A stretch of 64,000 nt of DNA from Azospirillaceae bacterium (GTDB lineage Bacteria > Pseudomonadota > Alphaproteobacteria > Azospirillales > Azospirillaceae). Both the position numbers and the translations under genes were made by a program. The stretch spans positions 2,046,001 through 2,110,000 of the forward strand of contig JAPWJW010000001.1 of NCBI GenBank assembly GCA_028283825.1, read 5' to 3'. Shown here piece after piece: positions 1 through 7,940 of the stretch; the stretch's first letter is position 1; each line of letters starts with the position of its first letter. The notes under the pieces were generated by a model, which was not told the origin of the DNA, made no database searches, and worked only from the letters and a program-made list of their open reading frames with translations.

Positions 1-172
1 CCAGCACTGGGATTTGCCCCAGCGGGTTCAGCGCCAGGAACTCCACCGACCCACGCACGTCCGCATCCGCCGTCACGACCGCATGGGGCAGGTCCAGCAT
101 GCGCAACAGCAGTTCCACGCGGTGCGTGTGGCCGGATAGCGGCGTGCCGTAAAGGGTGATGGCGGTGGTCAT
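1..172 (-). CDS. Glutathione S-transferase, N-terminal part (cut by window edge)
   Basis: Reading leftward from the ATG at 172, the first 57 residues begin MTTAITLYGTPLSGHTHRVE and continue through a region ending LNPLGQIPVL. This is the thioredoxin-like N-terminal fold of glutathione S-transferases: a betaalpha start with the usual Ser in 'PLSGHTHRVE' and the cis-Pro motif 'GQIPVL'. Family members conjugate glutathione to electrophiles in the cytoplasm. The C-terminal helical domain lies outside the window. The gene is divergent from the LysR gene at 289, with a 116 bp shared promoter region, so it is the likely target of that regulator (inference). Confidence 0.85.
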   Translation of the reverse strand, partial: MTTAITLYGTPLSGHTHRVELLLRMLDLPHAVVTADADVRGSVEFLALNPLGQIPVL

Positions 173-250
173 GGCGGCTCCGGCGCAGGCACTCTCAAGT
201 GAGTGGCCCCTAATTTAAGTCTTGCACTGAATGTGCGACAGGCGGCACGA

Positions 251-278
251 ATGAAACTCACCCTTTCATCCAATGAAA
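251..278. promoter_or_regulatory. Candidate LysR operator between GST and LysR genes
   Basis: ATGAAA (251-256), TTTCAT (264-269) and ATGAAA (273-278) form two overlapping dyads. The second, TTTCAT-CCA-ATGAAA, contains a T-N11-A core typical of LysR-type binding sites. It sits 11 bp before the LysR start codon in the divergent intergenic region, a position that suits autorepression. Binding is inferred from pattern and position only. Confidence 0.45.
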
Positions 279-288
279 TGATGATGCC

Positions 289-1239
289 ATGGACCGTCTG
301 GACGAACTGGCCTTGTTCCTGGCCATCCTGGAAACCGGCAGCCTGGCCGCCGCCGGGCGACGGCAGGGTTGCTCGGCCCCCGCCGTCACCCGGGCGCTGG
401 CAGCGTTGGAGGCGCGGGTGGGCGCCCGGCTGGTGGAGCGCACCACCCGCAGGCTGTCACCGACGGAAGCCGGCCGCGGCCTGGCCGACACCGCCCGCCG
501 CGTGCTGGGCGACTATGACGAGGCGATGCGGGAGGGGAACGAGGCGGGCCCGCGCGGCCTGCTGCGCGTCACCGCACCCCTGGTGTTCGGCCGCCGCCAT
601 GTGACGCCGCTGGTCACCAGCTTCCTGGCGGCCTATCCCGCCGTGCGGGTGGACCTGCTGCTGTCGGACCGGCAACTGGACCTGATCGAGGACGGGCTGG
701 ACGTGGCGCTGCGCATCGGCCGCCTGCCCGACAGCGGACTGGTGGTGCTGCGGGTGGGCCAGGTGCGGCAGGTGGCGGTCGCGGCCCCCGCCTATTTGGC
801 CCGCCGCGGCATGCCGGTGCGGCCGGACGACCTGGCGGATCACGATGTCATCGCTTCCGCCCCCGCCACCGCCGCCTATTGGGCGGCCGGCCCGCGAACG
901 GAACCGGTGACGTGGCGCTTTCAGACGGCAGGGCGGGAGCACGCCATCCCCCTGCACCCCCGCCTGGCGGTGAACGAGGTGGAAGCCAAGCTGGAGGCGG
1001 TGCGCGCCGGCCACGGCATCGGCCAGGCCCTGTCCTACCAGGTGGTGGACGACCTGGCGGCGGGCCGCCTGGTGCGCCTGCTGCCGGACCATGAGCGTCC
1101 GCCCCTGCCGGTGCATCTGGTCGTGCCCAGCGCCCGGCATCTGGCGGCCAAGGCCCGCGCCTTCCTGGATCATGCCGCCCCGCGCCTGCGCGCCCTGGAC
1201 GTGCTGCGGGAACCGGACGGCGGCGCCGCGGGCGCCTGA
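289..1239 (+). CDS. LysR-family transcriptional regulator
   Basis: This 316-residue protein has an N-terminal winged helix-turn-helix (about residues 3-60, with 'GSLAAAGRRQGCSAPAVTRALAALEARVG' as the HTH), a linker helix, and a periplasmic-binding-protein-like effector domain from about residue 90. It resembles the large one-activator-per-target group in which the LysR gene is divergent from a metabolic gene. The divergent neighbour here is a glutathione S-transferase, the probable target. A dyad at 251-278 lies just before the start codon. The effector is unknown. The next gene, an SGNH hydrolase, follows on the same strand after 54 bp. Confidence 0.9.
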   Translation: MDRLDELALFLAILETGSLAAAGRRQGCSAPAVTRALAALEARVGARLVERTTRRLSPTEAGRGLADTARRVLGDYDEAMREGNEAGPRGLLRVTAPLVFGRRHVTPLVTSFLAAYPAVRVDLLLSDRQLDLIEDGLDVALRIGRLPDSGLVVLRVGQVRQVAVAAPAYLARRGMPVRPDDLADHDVIASAPATAAYWAAGPRTEPVTWRFQTAGREHAIPLHPRLAVNEVEAKLEAVRAGHGIGQALSYQVVDDLAAGRLVRLLPDHERPPLPVHLVVPSARHLAAKARAFLDHAAPRLRALDVLREPDGGAAGA

Positions 1240-1293
1240 TATGTGCAAAAATATCGCGCCTACCCGCGGCAATCGGGCCGTTTGATCGGCACC

Positions 1294-2025
1294 ATGCATA
1301 TTTTCCGGCAAGACAAACTCACCCACATGATGGTGCTGGCCGACAGCCACGGGCACAGCTTCCGTCGCGCCGTCGACCTTGGGCTGTTCCCCTCACGGTC
1401 CGTGTCGGTTTGCGCCAACCACGACACGACGGCGGCGGGTCTGCGCAACCCCAACTCCTTCTCCAGGGGCCTCTACCAGTTCCGCACCGTGATCAAGTTC
1501 ATGGAGCGCAGCGATATCCTGGCGATCCAGGTGGGCGAGGTGGATTGCGGCCACCTGATATGGCGGCGCGTCGAGAAGGGCTGGACCTTGGACGAGGCGC
1601 TGGCCGCCTCGCTGGCCGGGTATCAGGGCTTCCTGGATGAGCTTCACGGCATGGGCTTCCACAAGATCATCCTGACCGGCGCCATCCTGCCCCTGCTGAG
1701 CGATGACCAGATCGCCGATGGCGACGAGGCCCGCCGCACCGTCCTGGTCAGCCAGCGCGACCGCACCGACCTGACCCTGCGGTACAACGCGGCCCTGCGC
1801 GACATCGCGCACGAACGCGGCCTGCGCTACGTGGACATCACCGACGACCTGACCGATCCCGCCACCGGCATGGCCGACCCGGCCTACCGGCACCCCCATC
1901 CAGGCGACCATCACCTGGAACTGGAGCGGGGCGCCTATTGCTGGGCCATGGCCTTGGCAGCGGCGCTGGTGGATTACGACCTGCAAGCGCGGCCTGCGCC
2001 AACCTTGCTCCACCAGCCGGGGTGA
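1294..2025 (+). CDS. SGNH/GDSL-like hydrolase domain protein
   Basis: From the ATG at 1294 (MHIFRQDKLTHMMVLADSHG) the protein is 243 residues. An upstream in-frame ATG at 1243 would add 17 poorly conserved residues. The block 'LADSHGHSF' near the N-terminus resembles the nucleophile block I of SGNH hydrolases, 'IQVGEVDCGH' resembles block III, and 'GDHHLE' near the C-terminus resembles the Asp-x-x-His block V. Such enzymes are esterases or acyl-carbohydrate hydrolases. No signal peptide is visible, so it is probably cytoplasmic. It may be co-transcribed with the LysR gene upstream. The substrate cannot be told from sequence. Confidence 0.65.
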   Translation: MHIFRQDKLTHMMVLADSHGHSFRRAVDLGLFPSRSVSVCANHDTTAAGLRNPNSFSRGLYQFRTVIKFMERSDILAIQVGEVDCGHLIWRRVEKGWTLDEALAASLAGYQGFLDELHGMGFHKIILTGAILPLLSDDQIADGDEARRTVLVSQRDRTDLTLRYNAALRDIAHERGLRYVDITDDLTDPATGMADPAYRHPHPGDHHLELERGAYCWAMALAAALVDYDLQARPAPTLLHQPG

Positions 2026-2045
2026 CCGGCCCCAAGGGAGCGGCC

Positions 2046-2080
2046 CAAAAGAAACGGGGCCGGGGGATCACCCCGGCCCC
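2046..2080 (-). terminator. Rho-independent terminator after prfB
   Basis: Arms GGGGCCGGGG (2056-2065) and CCCCGGCCCC (2071-2080) enclose a 5-nt loop. Read on the minus strand the hairpin is followed by GTTTCTTTTG, a T-rich tract. It lies about 45 nt beyond the prfB stop codon. On the plus strand it may also slow transcription leaving the SGNH gene. Confidence 0.75.
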
Positions 2081-2125
2081 ATCGGAACCCTGCTGCCAGA
2101 ACCATGTTGAAGGACAGGCGCAGGC

Positions 2126-3248
2126 TTACGACTCCGCCTCGTCCGCCTGGCCCTTGATGCGGTGGGCCAGGGCGGCCTGCAGGAACTCGTCGATGTCGCC
2201 ATCCAGAACGGCGCCGCTCTGGCTGGTCTCAACGCCGGTGCGCAGGTCCTTCACCATCTGGTAGGGCTGCAGGACGTAGGAACGGATCTGGTGGCCCCAG
2301 CCGATCTCCGTCTTTTGCGCTTCCAGGTGGGCGGCCGCCTCTTCGCGCTTGCGCAGTTCCATCTCATAGATGCGGGCGCGCAGCATGTCCCAGGCCTTGG
2401 CCCGGTTCTTGTGCTGGCTGCGTTCCTGCTGGCAGGCGACCACGATGCCGGTGGGCATATGGGTCAGGCGCACCGCCGAGTCGGTCTTGTTGATGTGCTG
2501 GCCACCGGCGCCGGACGCGCGGTAGGTGTCGACGCGCACGTCCTTCTCGTTGATCTCCACCACGATCCTGTCGTCGATGACGGGCGTGACGGAAACGCTG
2601 GAGAAGCTGGTGTGGCGGCGTGCCTGGCTGTCGAACGGGCTGATGCGCACCAGGCGGTGCACACCGGATTCCGTCTTCAGCCAGCCATAGGCGTTGTGGC
2701 CCTTGATCTGAATGGTGGAGGACTTGATGCCCGCCTCCTCACCGTTGGTCTCGTCCAGCAGTTCGACCTTGAACTTGTGCTGTTCGGCCCAGCGGCTGTA
2801 CATGCGCAGCAGCATCAGCGCCCAGTCCTGGGCCTCCGTGCCGCCGGCGCCGGCGTTCACTTCCAGATAGCAGTCGTTGGCGTCGGCCTCGCCCGAGAGC
2901 AGGCTTTCCAGTTCCAGCGCCGCCGCGCGCTTCTGCAGGGCGATCAGGCTCCGCTCCGCGTCGGTGACGGTTTCCTGGTCGTCCTCGGCCTCGCCCATGG
3001 CGATCAGCTCGATGCCGTCGTTCAGGTCGCGCTCCAGGGCGCGATAGCCCTCGATGGCGGTCTCAAGCTGGGTCTTTTCCCGCATGATCTTCTGGGCGCG
3101 GTCGGAATCGTCCCACAGCTTGGGATCTTCCGACAGGGCGCTCAGTTCGTCGTAGCGGCGGAGGGCATTTTCCCAGTCAAAGATGCCTCCTCAGCAGCGT
3201 CAAGGACTGTCGCACAGCCTCGACGACCGCCTCGATCTCGGCCCGCAT
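2126..3248 (-). CDS. prfB: Peptide chain release factor 2, with programmed +1 frameshift
   Basis: RF2 recognises UGA and UAA stop codons and triggers peptide release. The coding sequence is in two parts. A 23-codon zero frame begins at ATG 3248, with GGAGG just upstream, and ends at an in-frame TGA (3179-3177). A +1 frame then starts at GAC 3178 ([15 protein letters not shown]...) and runs to 2126, giving about 373 residues, close to the E. coli length. The peptidyl-release motif is present in '[14 protein letters not shown]', and the coiled-coil and '[15 protein letters not shown]' regions are typical. The frameshift lets RF2 autoregulate: low RF2 leaves the TGA unread and favours slippage. 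An annotation starting at 3085 would miss the true N-terminus. Confidence 0.97.
3176..3191 (-). promoter_or_regulatory. prfB programmed frameshift signal
   Basis: On the minus strand the site reads AGG AGG CAT CTT TGA C. An internal Shine-Dalgarno-like AGGAGG (3186-3191) stands three bases before the slippery CTT, followed by the TGA stop and C. The spacing equals that of the well-studied E. coli site. Slippage from CTT to TTT into the +1 frame yields full-length RF2. Confidence 0.95.
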
Positions 3249-3306
3249 CGCGGTCCTCCTCGTCTTTGGTCATGAATTGATCTTGTAACGGACCGCTTAG
3301 ATACCC

Positions 3307-3345
3307 GCTCCCCCACCCGATTTGAACCCTGGATTTCGGGGGAGC
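3307..3345. other. Hairpin of unknown role upstream of prfB
   Basis: GCTCCCCC (3307-3314) and GGGGGAGC (3338-3345) are perfect 8-bp arms around a 23-nt loop. It lies about 60 bp upstream of the prfB start codon, in a 330 bp gap that otherwise holds a structured repeat and the chemoreceptor terminator. It could sit in the prfB promoter or leader. No T-tract follows on either strand. Confidence 0.4.
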
Positions 3346-3386
3346 CGCGTTGCGCAAGCCGTTTCGCCCCTTCTTGCCGGACCAAC

Positions 3387-3500
3387 GGCTTGGGGGCCAC
3401 GCCTCAAGTCGGTGTAGGCCCCGACCGGGGCCGCCGGAGCGAGCACCGAAGGGCGGAGCGAGGATAAGCCAAGGGGCGGATGCCCCGCCGGCGTCTGAGG
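3387..3500 (-). repeat. Structured intergenic repeat, copy 1
   Basis: This is one of six related elements in the window; the reference direction is the one that starts CCTCA and reads through ATCC. On the minus strand this copy has the ATCC-loop stem GGGGC-ATCC-GCCCC, a central type-B segment nearly identical to copy 6 (CTCCGCCCTTCGGTGCTCGC), the stem GGCCCC-GGTC-GGGGCC, and an outer stem (3387-3395 with 3402-3410) that includes two G-U pairs. It lies beyond the chemoreceptor terminator. Confidence 0.8.
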
Positions 3501-3516
3501 CAAACGCATAAGCAAA

Positions 3517-3549
3517 CTAAAAAAAGGGCGCCCCGACTGGGACGCCCTT
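3517..3549 (-). terminator. Rho-independent terminator after the chemoreceptor gene
   Basis: On the minus strand GGGCG (3547-3543) pairs with CGCCC (3530-3526), extended by AAG/CTT, and is followed by a run of T residues. It lies about 30 nt beyond the stop codon of the gene that ends at 3579. Confidence 0.85.
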
Positions 3550-3578
3550 CAAGGTTCCGGGTCTTAACGAGGTGGGGG

Positions 3579-5072
3579 TCAGCCGACCATGGCCAGCGAA
3601 GCCTCGTTGATCCGGCGGGTCAAACTGGTGGCGCCGTGGGTGGCGTCGGCGATCTTGGTCAGGCTTTCACTGATGCTGGACACGCCGTCGGCGGCCGTCT
3701 GCATGTTGCGGGAGATGTCGTGGGTCACGGCGTTCTGTTCCTCGATCGCAGAGGCCATGCCGCTGGATATGGCGTTGATGCGGGTGATGATGCCGCCGAT
3801 GCCCTGGATGGCGCGGGCCGATTCCGACGTGGCCAGTTGCACCGTGCCGATCTGTTCGGCAATTTCGCCGGTGGCCTTGGCCGTCTGGTTGGCCAGCGCC
3901 TTCACTTCCGATGCCACGACCGCGAAGCCCTTGCCGGCCTCACCAGCCCGCGCCGCCTCGATGGTGGCGTTCAAGGCCAGCAGGTTGGTCTGGTTGGCGA
4001 TGTCGCTGATCAGCTTCACCACCTCACCGATGCGCTGGGCGGCGTTCAGCAGGCCGGTGACCGAGCTGTTGGTCAGTTCGGCCTGGTGCACCGCGTCCTC
4101 GGAAATCTTGGCGGCCTCGGCCATCTGGCGGCTGATCTCCTCGATCGAGGCCACCAGCTCGGTGGCGCCGCCGGCGATGGCCTGCACATTGGATGAGGCG
4201 ATCATGGCGGCGTTGCTGGCATGGGCCACCTGGTCGTTGGCGGTGCCCATGGCCTCGGTCAGGCCGCACAGGTCGCTGGAGATTTCCTTCTGGGTGGTGA
4301 CGCGGCGATCACGGGCCACGACATAGGAGGTCACGTCGGTGGCGATCTTCACCACCTTGCAGGGCTTGCCGCTGATGTCGAAGATGGGGTTGTAGGTCGC
4401 CTGGATCCACACCGGACGGCCACCCTTGCCCAGGCGCTTGTATTCGGCGGTCTGGAATTCGCCGCGGCCCAGAGCCGCCCAGAAGCGCTTGTATTCCTCG
4501 CTGCCCTTGTAGATCCCGTCCACGAACATGCTGTGGTGGTGACCCTGAACCTCGGCCAGGGTGTAACCCATGGCGTTCAGGAAATTGGCGTTGGCGGTGA
4601 TGATGGTACCGTCCAGCTTGAACTCGATCACGGCCTGGCTCTTGTGGATGGCGTCCAGCTGGCCCATCACGTCCAGCGAGCGCAGCTTGCGCGCCGTGAC
4701 GTCGGTCGCCAGCTTCACCACCTTGATGGGCTTGCCACCGGCGCCGATGACGGGGTTGTAGCTGGCCTGCAGCCAGACTTCCCGGCCGTCCTTGGCCACG
4801 CGCTTGTACTCGGCGGTCTGGAATTCACCGCGGCCCAGGCTTTCCCAGAAATTGCGGTACTCGTCGCTGGACTTGTAGGCGTCGTCCACGAACATGCTGT
4901 GATGGCGGCCCTGAACCTCGGCCAGGGTGTAGCCCATGGTCTTCTGGAAGTTTTCGTTGGCGGTAATGATGGTCCCGTCCAACTTGAATTCGATAATCGC
5001 CTGCGAACGATTGACCGCGTCAAAAGTCGCCTTCAAGTCAGCACCGCCGTGCGAAAAAAGACCGTTCATCAT
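3579..5072 (-). CDS. Soluble methyl-accepting chemotaxis protein with two PAS domains
   Basis: This 497-residue receptor has no transmembrane segment. Two PAS domains (about residues 18-130 and 140-252) are close duplicates: both read '[13 protein letters not shown]', '[10 protein letters not shown]', 'HHSMFVD' and '[13 protein letters not shown]'. A methyl-accepting signalling domain follows (about 280-497) with the conserved hairpin tip around '[20 protein letters not shown]'. Such proteins bind CheW/CheA in cytoplasmic or polar clusters and usually sense redox, oxygen or small ligands through PAS cofactors; the ligand here is not known. A perfect TTAA-N7-TTAA CtrA box lies about 85 bp upstream, which fits CtrA control of motility genes in this order. 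No other chemotaxis gene is nearby. Confidence 0.93.
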   Translation of the reverse strand: MMNGLFSHGGADLKATFDAVNRSQAIIEFKLDGTIITANENFQKTMGYTLAEVQGRHHSMFVDDAYKSSDEYRNFWESLGRGEFQTAEYKRVAKDGREVWLQASYNPVIGAGGKPIKVVKLATDVTARKLRSLDVMGQLDAIHKSQAVIEFKLDGTIITANANFLNAMGYTLAEVQGHHHSMFVDGIYKGSEEYKRFWAALGRGEFQTAEYKRLGKGGRPVWIQATYNPIFDISGKPCKVVKIATDVTSYVVARDRRVTTQKEISSDLCGLTEAMGTANDQVAHASNAAMIASSNVQAIAGGATELVASIEEISRQMAEAAKISEDAVHQAELTNSSVTGLLNAAQRIGEVVKLISDIANQTNLLALNATIEAARAGEAGKGFAVVASEVKALANQTAKATGEIAEQIGTVQLATSESARAIQGIGGIITRINAISSGMASAIEEQNAVTHDISRNMQTAADGVSSISESLTKIADATHGATSLTRRINEASLAMVG

Positions 5073-5151
5073 GATCGACCCCGCTCTTCTGATTATTGCG
5101 CTACAGCCGGACCCGAACCGGCTTGGATGCCCAATAATCAGCCGCGTATCC

Positions 5152-5166
5152 TTAAGTTTCCCTTAA
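5152..5166. promoter_or_regulatory. CtrA-type box upstream of the chemoreceptor gene
   Basis: TTAA-GTTTCCC-TTAA is an exact match to the alphaproteobacterial CtrA consensus TTAA-N7-TTAA. It lies 80-95 bp upstream of the chemoreceptor start at 5072, in the 306 bp gap between that gene and ompW. The gap also holds the ompW terminator; nothing else is evident in it. Confidence 0.65.
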
Positions 5167-5302
5167 GCGAAGTCTTAATTGGTGAACTGGTTAATGCTTT
5201 GGATTCAGTGAGATAGCGACCGTTCACATGCCGTTCATTACTAACCTGAAGGATTACCTCGGCTATTTGCGAATACTGCCGCAGTGCAGCAAAATTTCCC
5301 TA

Positions 5303-5344
5303 AAATGCATTGGGTCGCCCCACCCTTCGGTGACGCGACCCAAT
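5303..5344 (-). terminator. Probable terminator after ompW
   Basis: ATTGGGTCGC (5309-5318) and GCGACCCAAT (5335-5344) pair perfectly over 10 bp. Read on the minus strand a short TTTT tract follows after four bases. The hairpin begins 35 nt beyond the ompW stop codon. Confidence 0.6.
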
Positions 5345-5378
5345 CAATCAACAACCTATAGATAGATCGGCGCTTCGC

Positions 5379-6029
5379 TTAGAAGCGATAACCCACACCG
5401 ACACCGACCAGCCAAGGATTGATGTCAACATTCGCCTTGATGGGCGCGGTCAGGCCGGCCTTCACGGTGGCCGTGGTGCTGAGCATGATCTTCTTCATGT
5501 CCAGGTTCAGCGACCAATGCTCGTCCAGCTTGTAGTCCACACCGGCCTGCAGGGCATAACCGAAGGCGTTGTCGTACTTCAGGCCCAGGGCGTCGCCTTT
5601 ATCGACGTTGTAGAACAGCGTGTAGTTCACGCCGGCGCCGATATAGGGGCTCCACTTCGCGTGCGGCATGAAGTGGTACTGCAAGGTCAGCGTCGGCGGC
5701 AGCAGCCAGACGTTGCCCAGGTCCAACGAACCCAGCGGCGTGCCCGAGGCCTTCACGTTGTGCGGCGTGGTGCCGGCGATCACCTCGGCAGCGATGCTGT
5801 CGGTGAAGAAGTAGCTGGCATCCAATTCCGGGATCACGGCCGTGCTGAGGTCGGTGTGGCCCGGAATCTTGGCGCCGTCCAGCGACAGCGAGCTACCCAC
5901 GTCAGGTGCCACCATCAGGATGCGGCCACGGATAAGAATATCGCCCGCATCGGAGGCGCGCGCCGGGGCGGCACCGTAAATCCCAGCCAGGAGTGCTGCG
6001 GCGGCCACCGTGACGGACAGGAACTTCAT
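5379..6029 (-). CDS. ompW: OmpW-family outer membrane protein
   Basis: This 216-residue protein starts with a Sec signal peptide (MKFLSVTVAAAALLAGIYGA, cleavage likely after 'APARA'). An eight-stranded beta-barrel follows and ends in a C-terminal Phe (...VGVGYRF), the signal for BAM-dependent insertion. Family features include 'SPYIGAGVNYTLFY' and 'LDEHWSLNLDMKKI'. OmpW proteins form narrow hydrophobic channels in the outer membrane and are often expressed under oxygen or osmotic stress. The gene is monocistronic, with a terminator beyond its 3' end and a 110 bp spacer before the next gene. Confidence 0.92.
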   Translation of the reverse strand: MKFLSVTVAAAALLAGIYGAAPARASDAGDILIRGRILMVAPDVGSSLSLDGAKIPGHTDLSTAVIPELDASYFFTDSIAAEVIAGTTPHNVKASGTPLGSLDLGNVWLLPPTLTLQYHFMPHAKWSPYIGAGVNYTLFYNVDKGDALGLKYDNAFGYALQAGVDYKLDEHWSLNLDMKKIMLSTTATVKAGLTAPIKANVDINPWLVGVGVGYRF

Positions 6030-6142
6030 GACTTACCCCTCCATGATAATGTGGCCGGCGAATGTTTTACCGCCTTGTCGCCACACTTATTTTCAATGAA
6101 GGGATGTTTATTACGAACCGGCGGCGCCTTCCCTGACCTGGG

Positions 6143-6637
6143 TCAATCCGCGCCCTCCAAGGATGCAACCCGGCCCGGTGCTGAGACCATGGCTGCAACC
6201 GGCGGGGCCATCAGTGCCGCGATGGCGTCCAGCGTGCCGCCATCCAGGCGCAGCAATCCCACCGGCAGGCTCAGGCCCCAGCCCATGGCGGCCAGCGCCC
6301 CGTCCATCACCGCCGCCAGCGACACGGGCAACACCGGCACGTAGGCGACGGGCAGGCAGCTCCAGACGCGTTCCAGTTCATCGGTATCCACCAGGATGCC
6401 GCCCGGCAGCGCGTAACCCAGGGCCACGAAGCGCCCGTCCCCTTCCTCCGGCGTGAAACAGAGGACGCGGTCACCGGGGACCACCCGACGCAGGGCGCCA
6501 TCGGCCCGCGCCGGCAGGCGCAGCGCACCCAGCGCCATTCCCCGACGCACCGCGCCGGCCGAGGCCACCCAAGCCCAGCCCGGCACCCCCGGGGCGGAAT
6601 AAGTGAAGCCGGCCCGATGGGCGGTATGCCTGGTCAT
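6143..6637 (-). CDS. Putative EVE/PUA-like domain protein
   Basis: From the ATG at 6637 (MTRHTAHRAGF), which has GGAG seven bases upstream, the product is 164 residues. The stretch 'WAWVASAGAVRRGMALGALR' followed by 'VVPGDRVLCFTPEEGDGRFVALGYA' follows the pattern of EVE (PUA-fold) domains: Val-Ala-Ser, Val-x-x-Gly, Pro-Gly-Asp, then a Phe-x-Ala-x-Gly strand. EVE proteins bind modified bases or nucleotides. The resemblance is by eye and remote; the C-terminal half is not recognised. No signal peptide or membrane segment is clear. An earlier start at 6682 is possible. Confidence 0.55.
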   Translation of the reverse strand: MTRHTAHRAGFTYSAPGVPGWAWVASAGAVRRGMALGALRLPARADGALRRVVPGDRVLCFTPEEGDGRFVALGYALPGGILVDTDELERVWSCLPVAYVPVLPVSLAAVMDGALAAMGWGLSLPVGLLRLDGGTLDAIAALMAPPVAAMVSAPGRVASLEGAD

Positions 6638-6785
6638 GGCGGGGCTCCATCGATGGGAATGCATCGTGAACATACCCGCCACCCCTGACAGTTCCTGTCA
6701 GCAGCGCGCCGCCCCCTCGCCAACCAACGGCCCTGTCTGTAGGGTCGCGGCCCAATGATCGGTTTCCTTCTTGAGGCCCCTTCCC

Positions 6786-7178
6786 ATGATGTCCAGGTTC
6801 CTGCCGGCGGCGGTCCTCGCCGCCTGGTGCGCGTCGGCAGCGGCGCACGACTGCCTGCCCTACCAGCCAGCCGAAGTGACGCTGACCGGCGATGTCACCC
6901 AGGTCCACGGCATCAAGGCCGGGACCAAGGGCACCAGGGAAGACTATTATGTGCTGACCCTGCCGGAGATGGCCTGCCTGACCGGCGGCACGGAAGAGTT
7001 GGACGAGGACATCGAATCCATCGACGCCTTCCAGTTGAAGCCACCGCCGGGCGCGACCCTGCCGAAGGGCCTGGTCGGCCGGCGGGTGGCGGTGACAGGC
7101 CTGCTGGCTCACCGCATCGTAGATGAGACGCATACCGACGTGATGCTGAACTACACGGCCGCCAAGTTGGCGCCGTAG
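6786..7178 (+). CDS. Small exported protein, DUF4431-like
   Basis: The 130-residue product from the ATG at 6786 has a signal peptide (MMSRFLPAAVLAAWCASAAA, then HDCLPYQPAEVTLTGDV). The mature part has two cysteines ('HDCLPY' and 'MACLTG') and an OB-fold-like pattern: 'VTLTGDVTQV', 'YYVLTLPEMACL', then 'LVGRRVAVTGLLAHRIVDETHTDVML'. This matches the DUF4431 family of periplasmic proteins of unknown function. GAGG stands about ten bases before the ATG. It converges on the WYL regulator across a 12 bp gap. Confidence 0.7.
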   Translation: MMSRFLPAAVLAAWCASAAAHDCLPYQPAEVTLTGDVTQVHGIKAGTKGTREDYYVLTLPEMACLTGGTEELDEDIESIDAFQLKPPPGATLPKGLVGRRVAVTGLLAHRIVDETHTDVMLNYTAAKLAP

Positions 7179-7190
7179 AATTTCGCGCCC

Positions 7191-7886
7191 TCAGCCCCGG
7201 TTTTCCATCTTGTCCATGTCGATGCGCCAGTCAGCCAACAGGGCATGGCGGCGGCGAGGATAACGCTCGGCCGACACCGCGACCGTCGCGATGCGGTCGG
7301 TGCGGAAATGGCGGAAGTCGGACCGCACCTCGCACCAGGCGACCACCATGCGGATGCGTTCCATGAACACCAGGGCGATGGGCCAGATGGTGCGGTCGCT
7401 GGCCCGGCCCTGGCCGTCGGTATAGGCGATGCGCAGCTTGCGCTCCGCCCGGATGGCCCGGCGGATTTCCGTCAGGTCGCGCGGTTCGATCACCTCGGGC
7501 TGCAGCGACACCGGCACCAGGCCGCTATCCTCCGCCAAGGCCCGCAGGTCCGGCGGCAGCACGGCGGTGATCTTGGCGGTGGCGTTCTGGGCGGCCAGGC
7601 CCAGGGGCCCGTCCCCCCGCTGCGCCACCCAGCGCAGGCCCAGCACCAGGGCCTCGATCTCATCATCCCCGAACATCAGGGGCGGCAGCAGGAAGCCGGG
7701 ACGCAGGACATAGCCCAGGCCCGCCTCCCCCTCCACCGGCACGCCCTGGGCCGCCAGCGTCGCCACGTCGCGATAGACGGTTCGCAGTGATACGCCCAAT
7801 TCCTCCGCCAGGGCGGCCGCCGTCACCGGCCGGCGATGCCGGCGCAGGGCTTGGATGAGGTCGAGCAGGCGGGCGGATCGGGACAA
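7191..7886 (-). CDS. YafY-type HTH/WYL transcriptional regulator
   Basis: The 231-residue protein has an N-terminal DeoR-like helix-turn-helix (residues 1-60, 'TAAALAEELGVSLRTVYRDV') and a WYL domain (about 130-215, 'AIRAERKLRIAYTDGQG', 'WPIALVFMERIRMVVAWCEV', 'FRHFRTDRI'). WYL domains sense nucleic acids or nucleotide ligands. These stand-alone YafY regulators often sit beside a small enzyme they control. The OsmC gene upstream on the same strand (55 bp away) could be co-transcribed or controlled. Confidence 0.88.
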   Translation of the reverse strand: MSRSARLLDLIQALRRHRRPVTAAALAEELGVSLRTVYRDVATLAAQGVPVEGEAGLGYVLRPGFLLPPLMFGDDEIEALVLGLRWVAQRGDGPLGLAAQNATAKITAVLPPDLRALAEDSGLVPVSLQPEVIEPRDLTEIRRAIRAERKLRIAYTDGQGRASDRTIWPIALVFMERIRMVVAWCEVRSDFRHFRTDRIATVAVSAERYPRRRHALLADWRIDMDKMENRG

Positions 7887-7940
7887 GGGTGGGCCTATCC
7901 AAGGAATTAAGGCCGCCCAAGATAACGCGGCCGCCCCCCG

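Noticed and set aside
3313-3345. GGTTCAAATC on the minus strand looks like a tRNA T-loop
   Set aside because: The flanking bases do not form a 5-bp T-stem, and the outer inverted repeat encloses only 23 nt, too little for a tRNA.
5092-5115. GG-N10-GC pattern upstream of the chemoreceptor gene
   Set aside because: The elements read GGGTCCG and TAGCG, poor matches to sigma-54; the CtrA box is a better explanation of control.
5173-5195. Second TTAA pair near the CtrA box
   Set aside because: The two TTAA half-sites are 12 bases apart rather than 7, so they are not a CtrA site.
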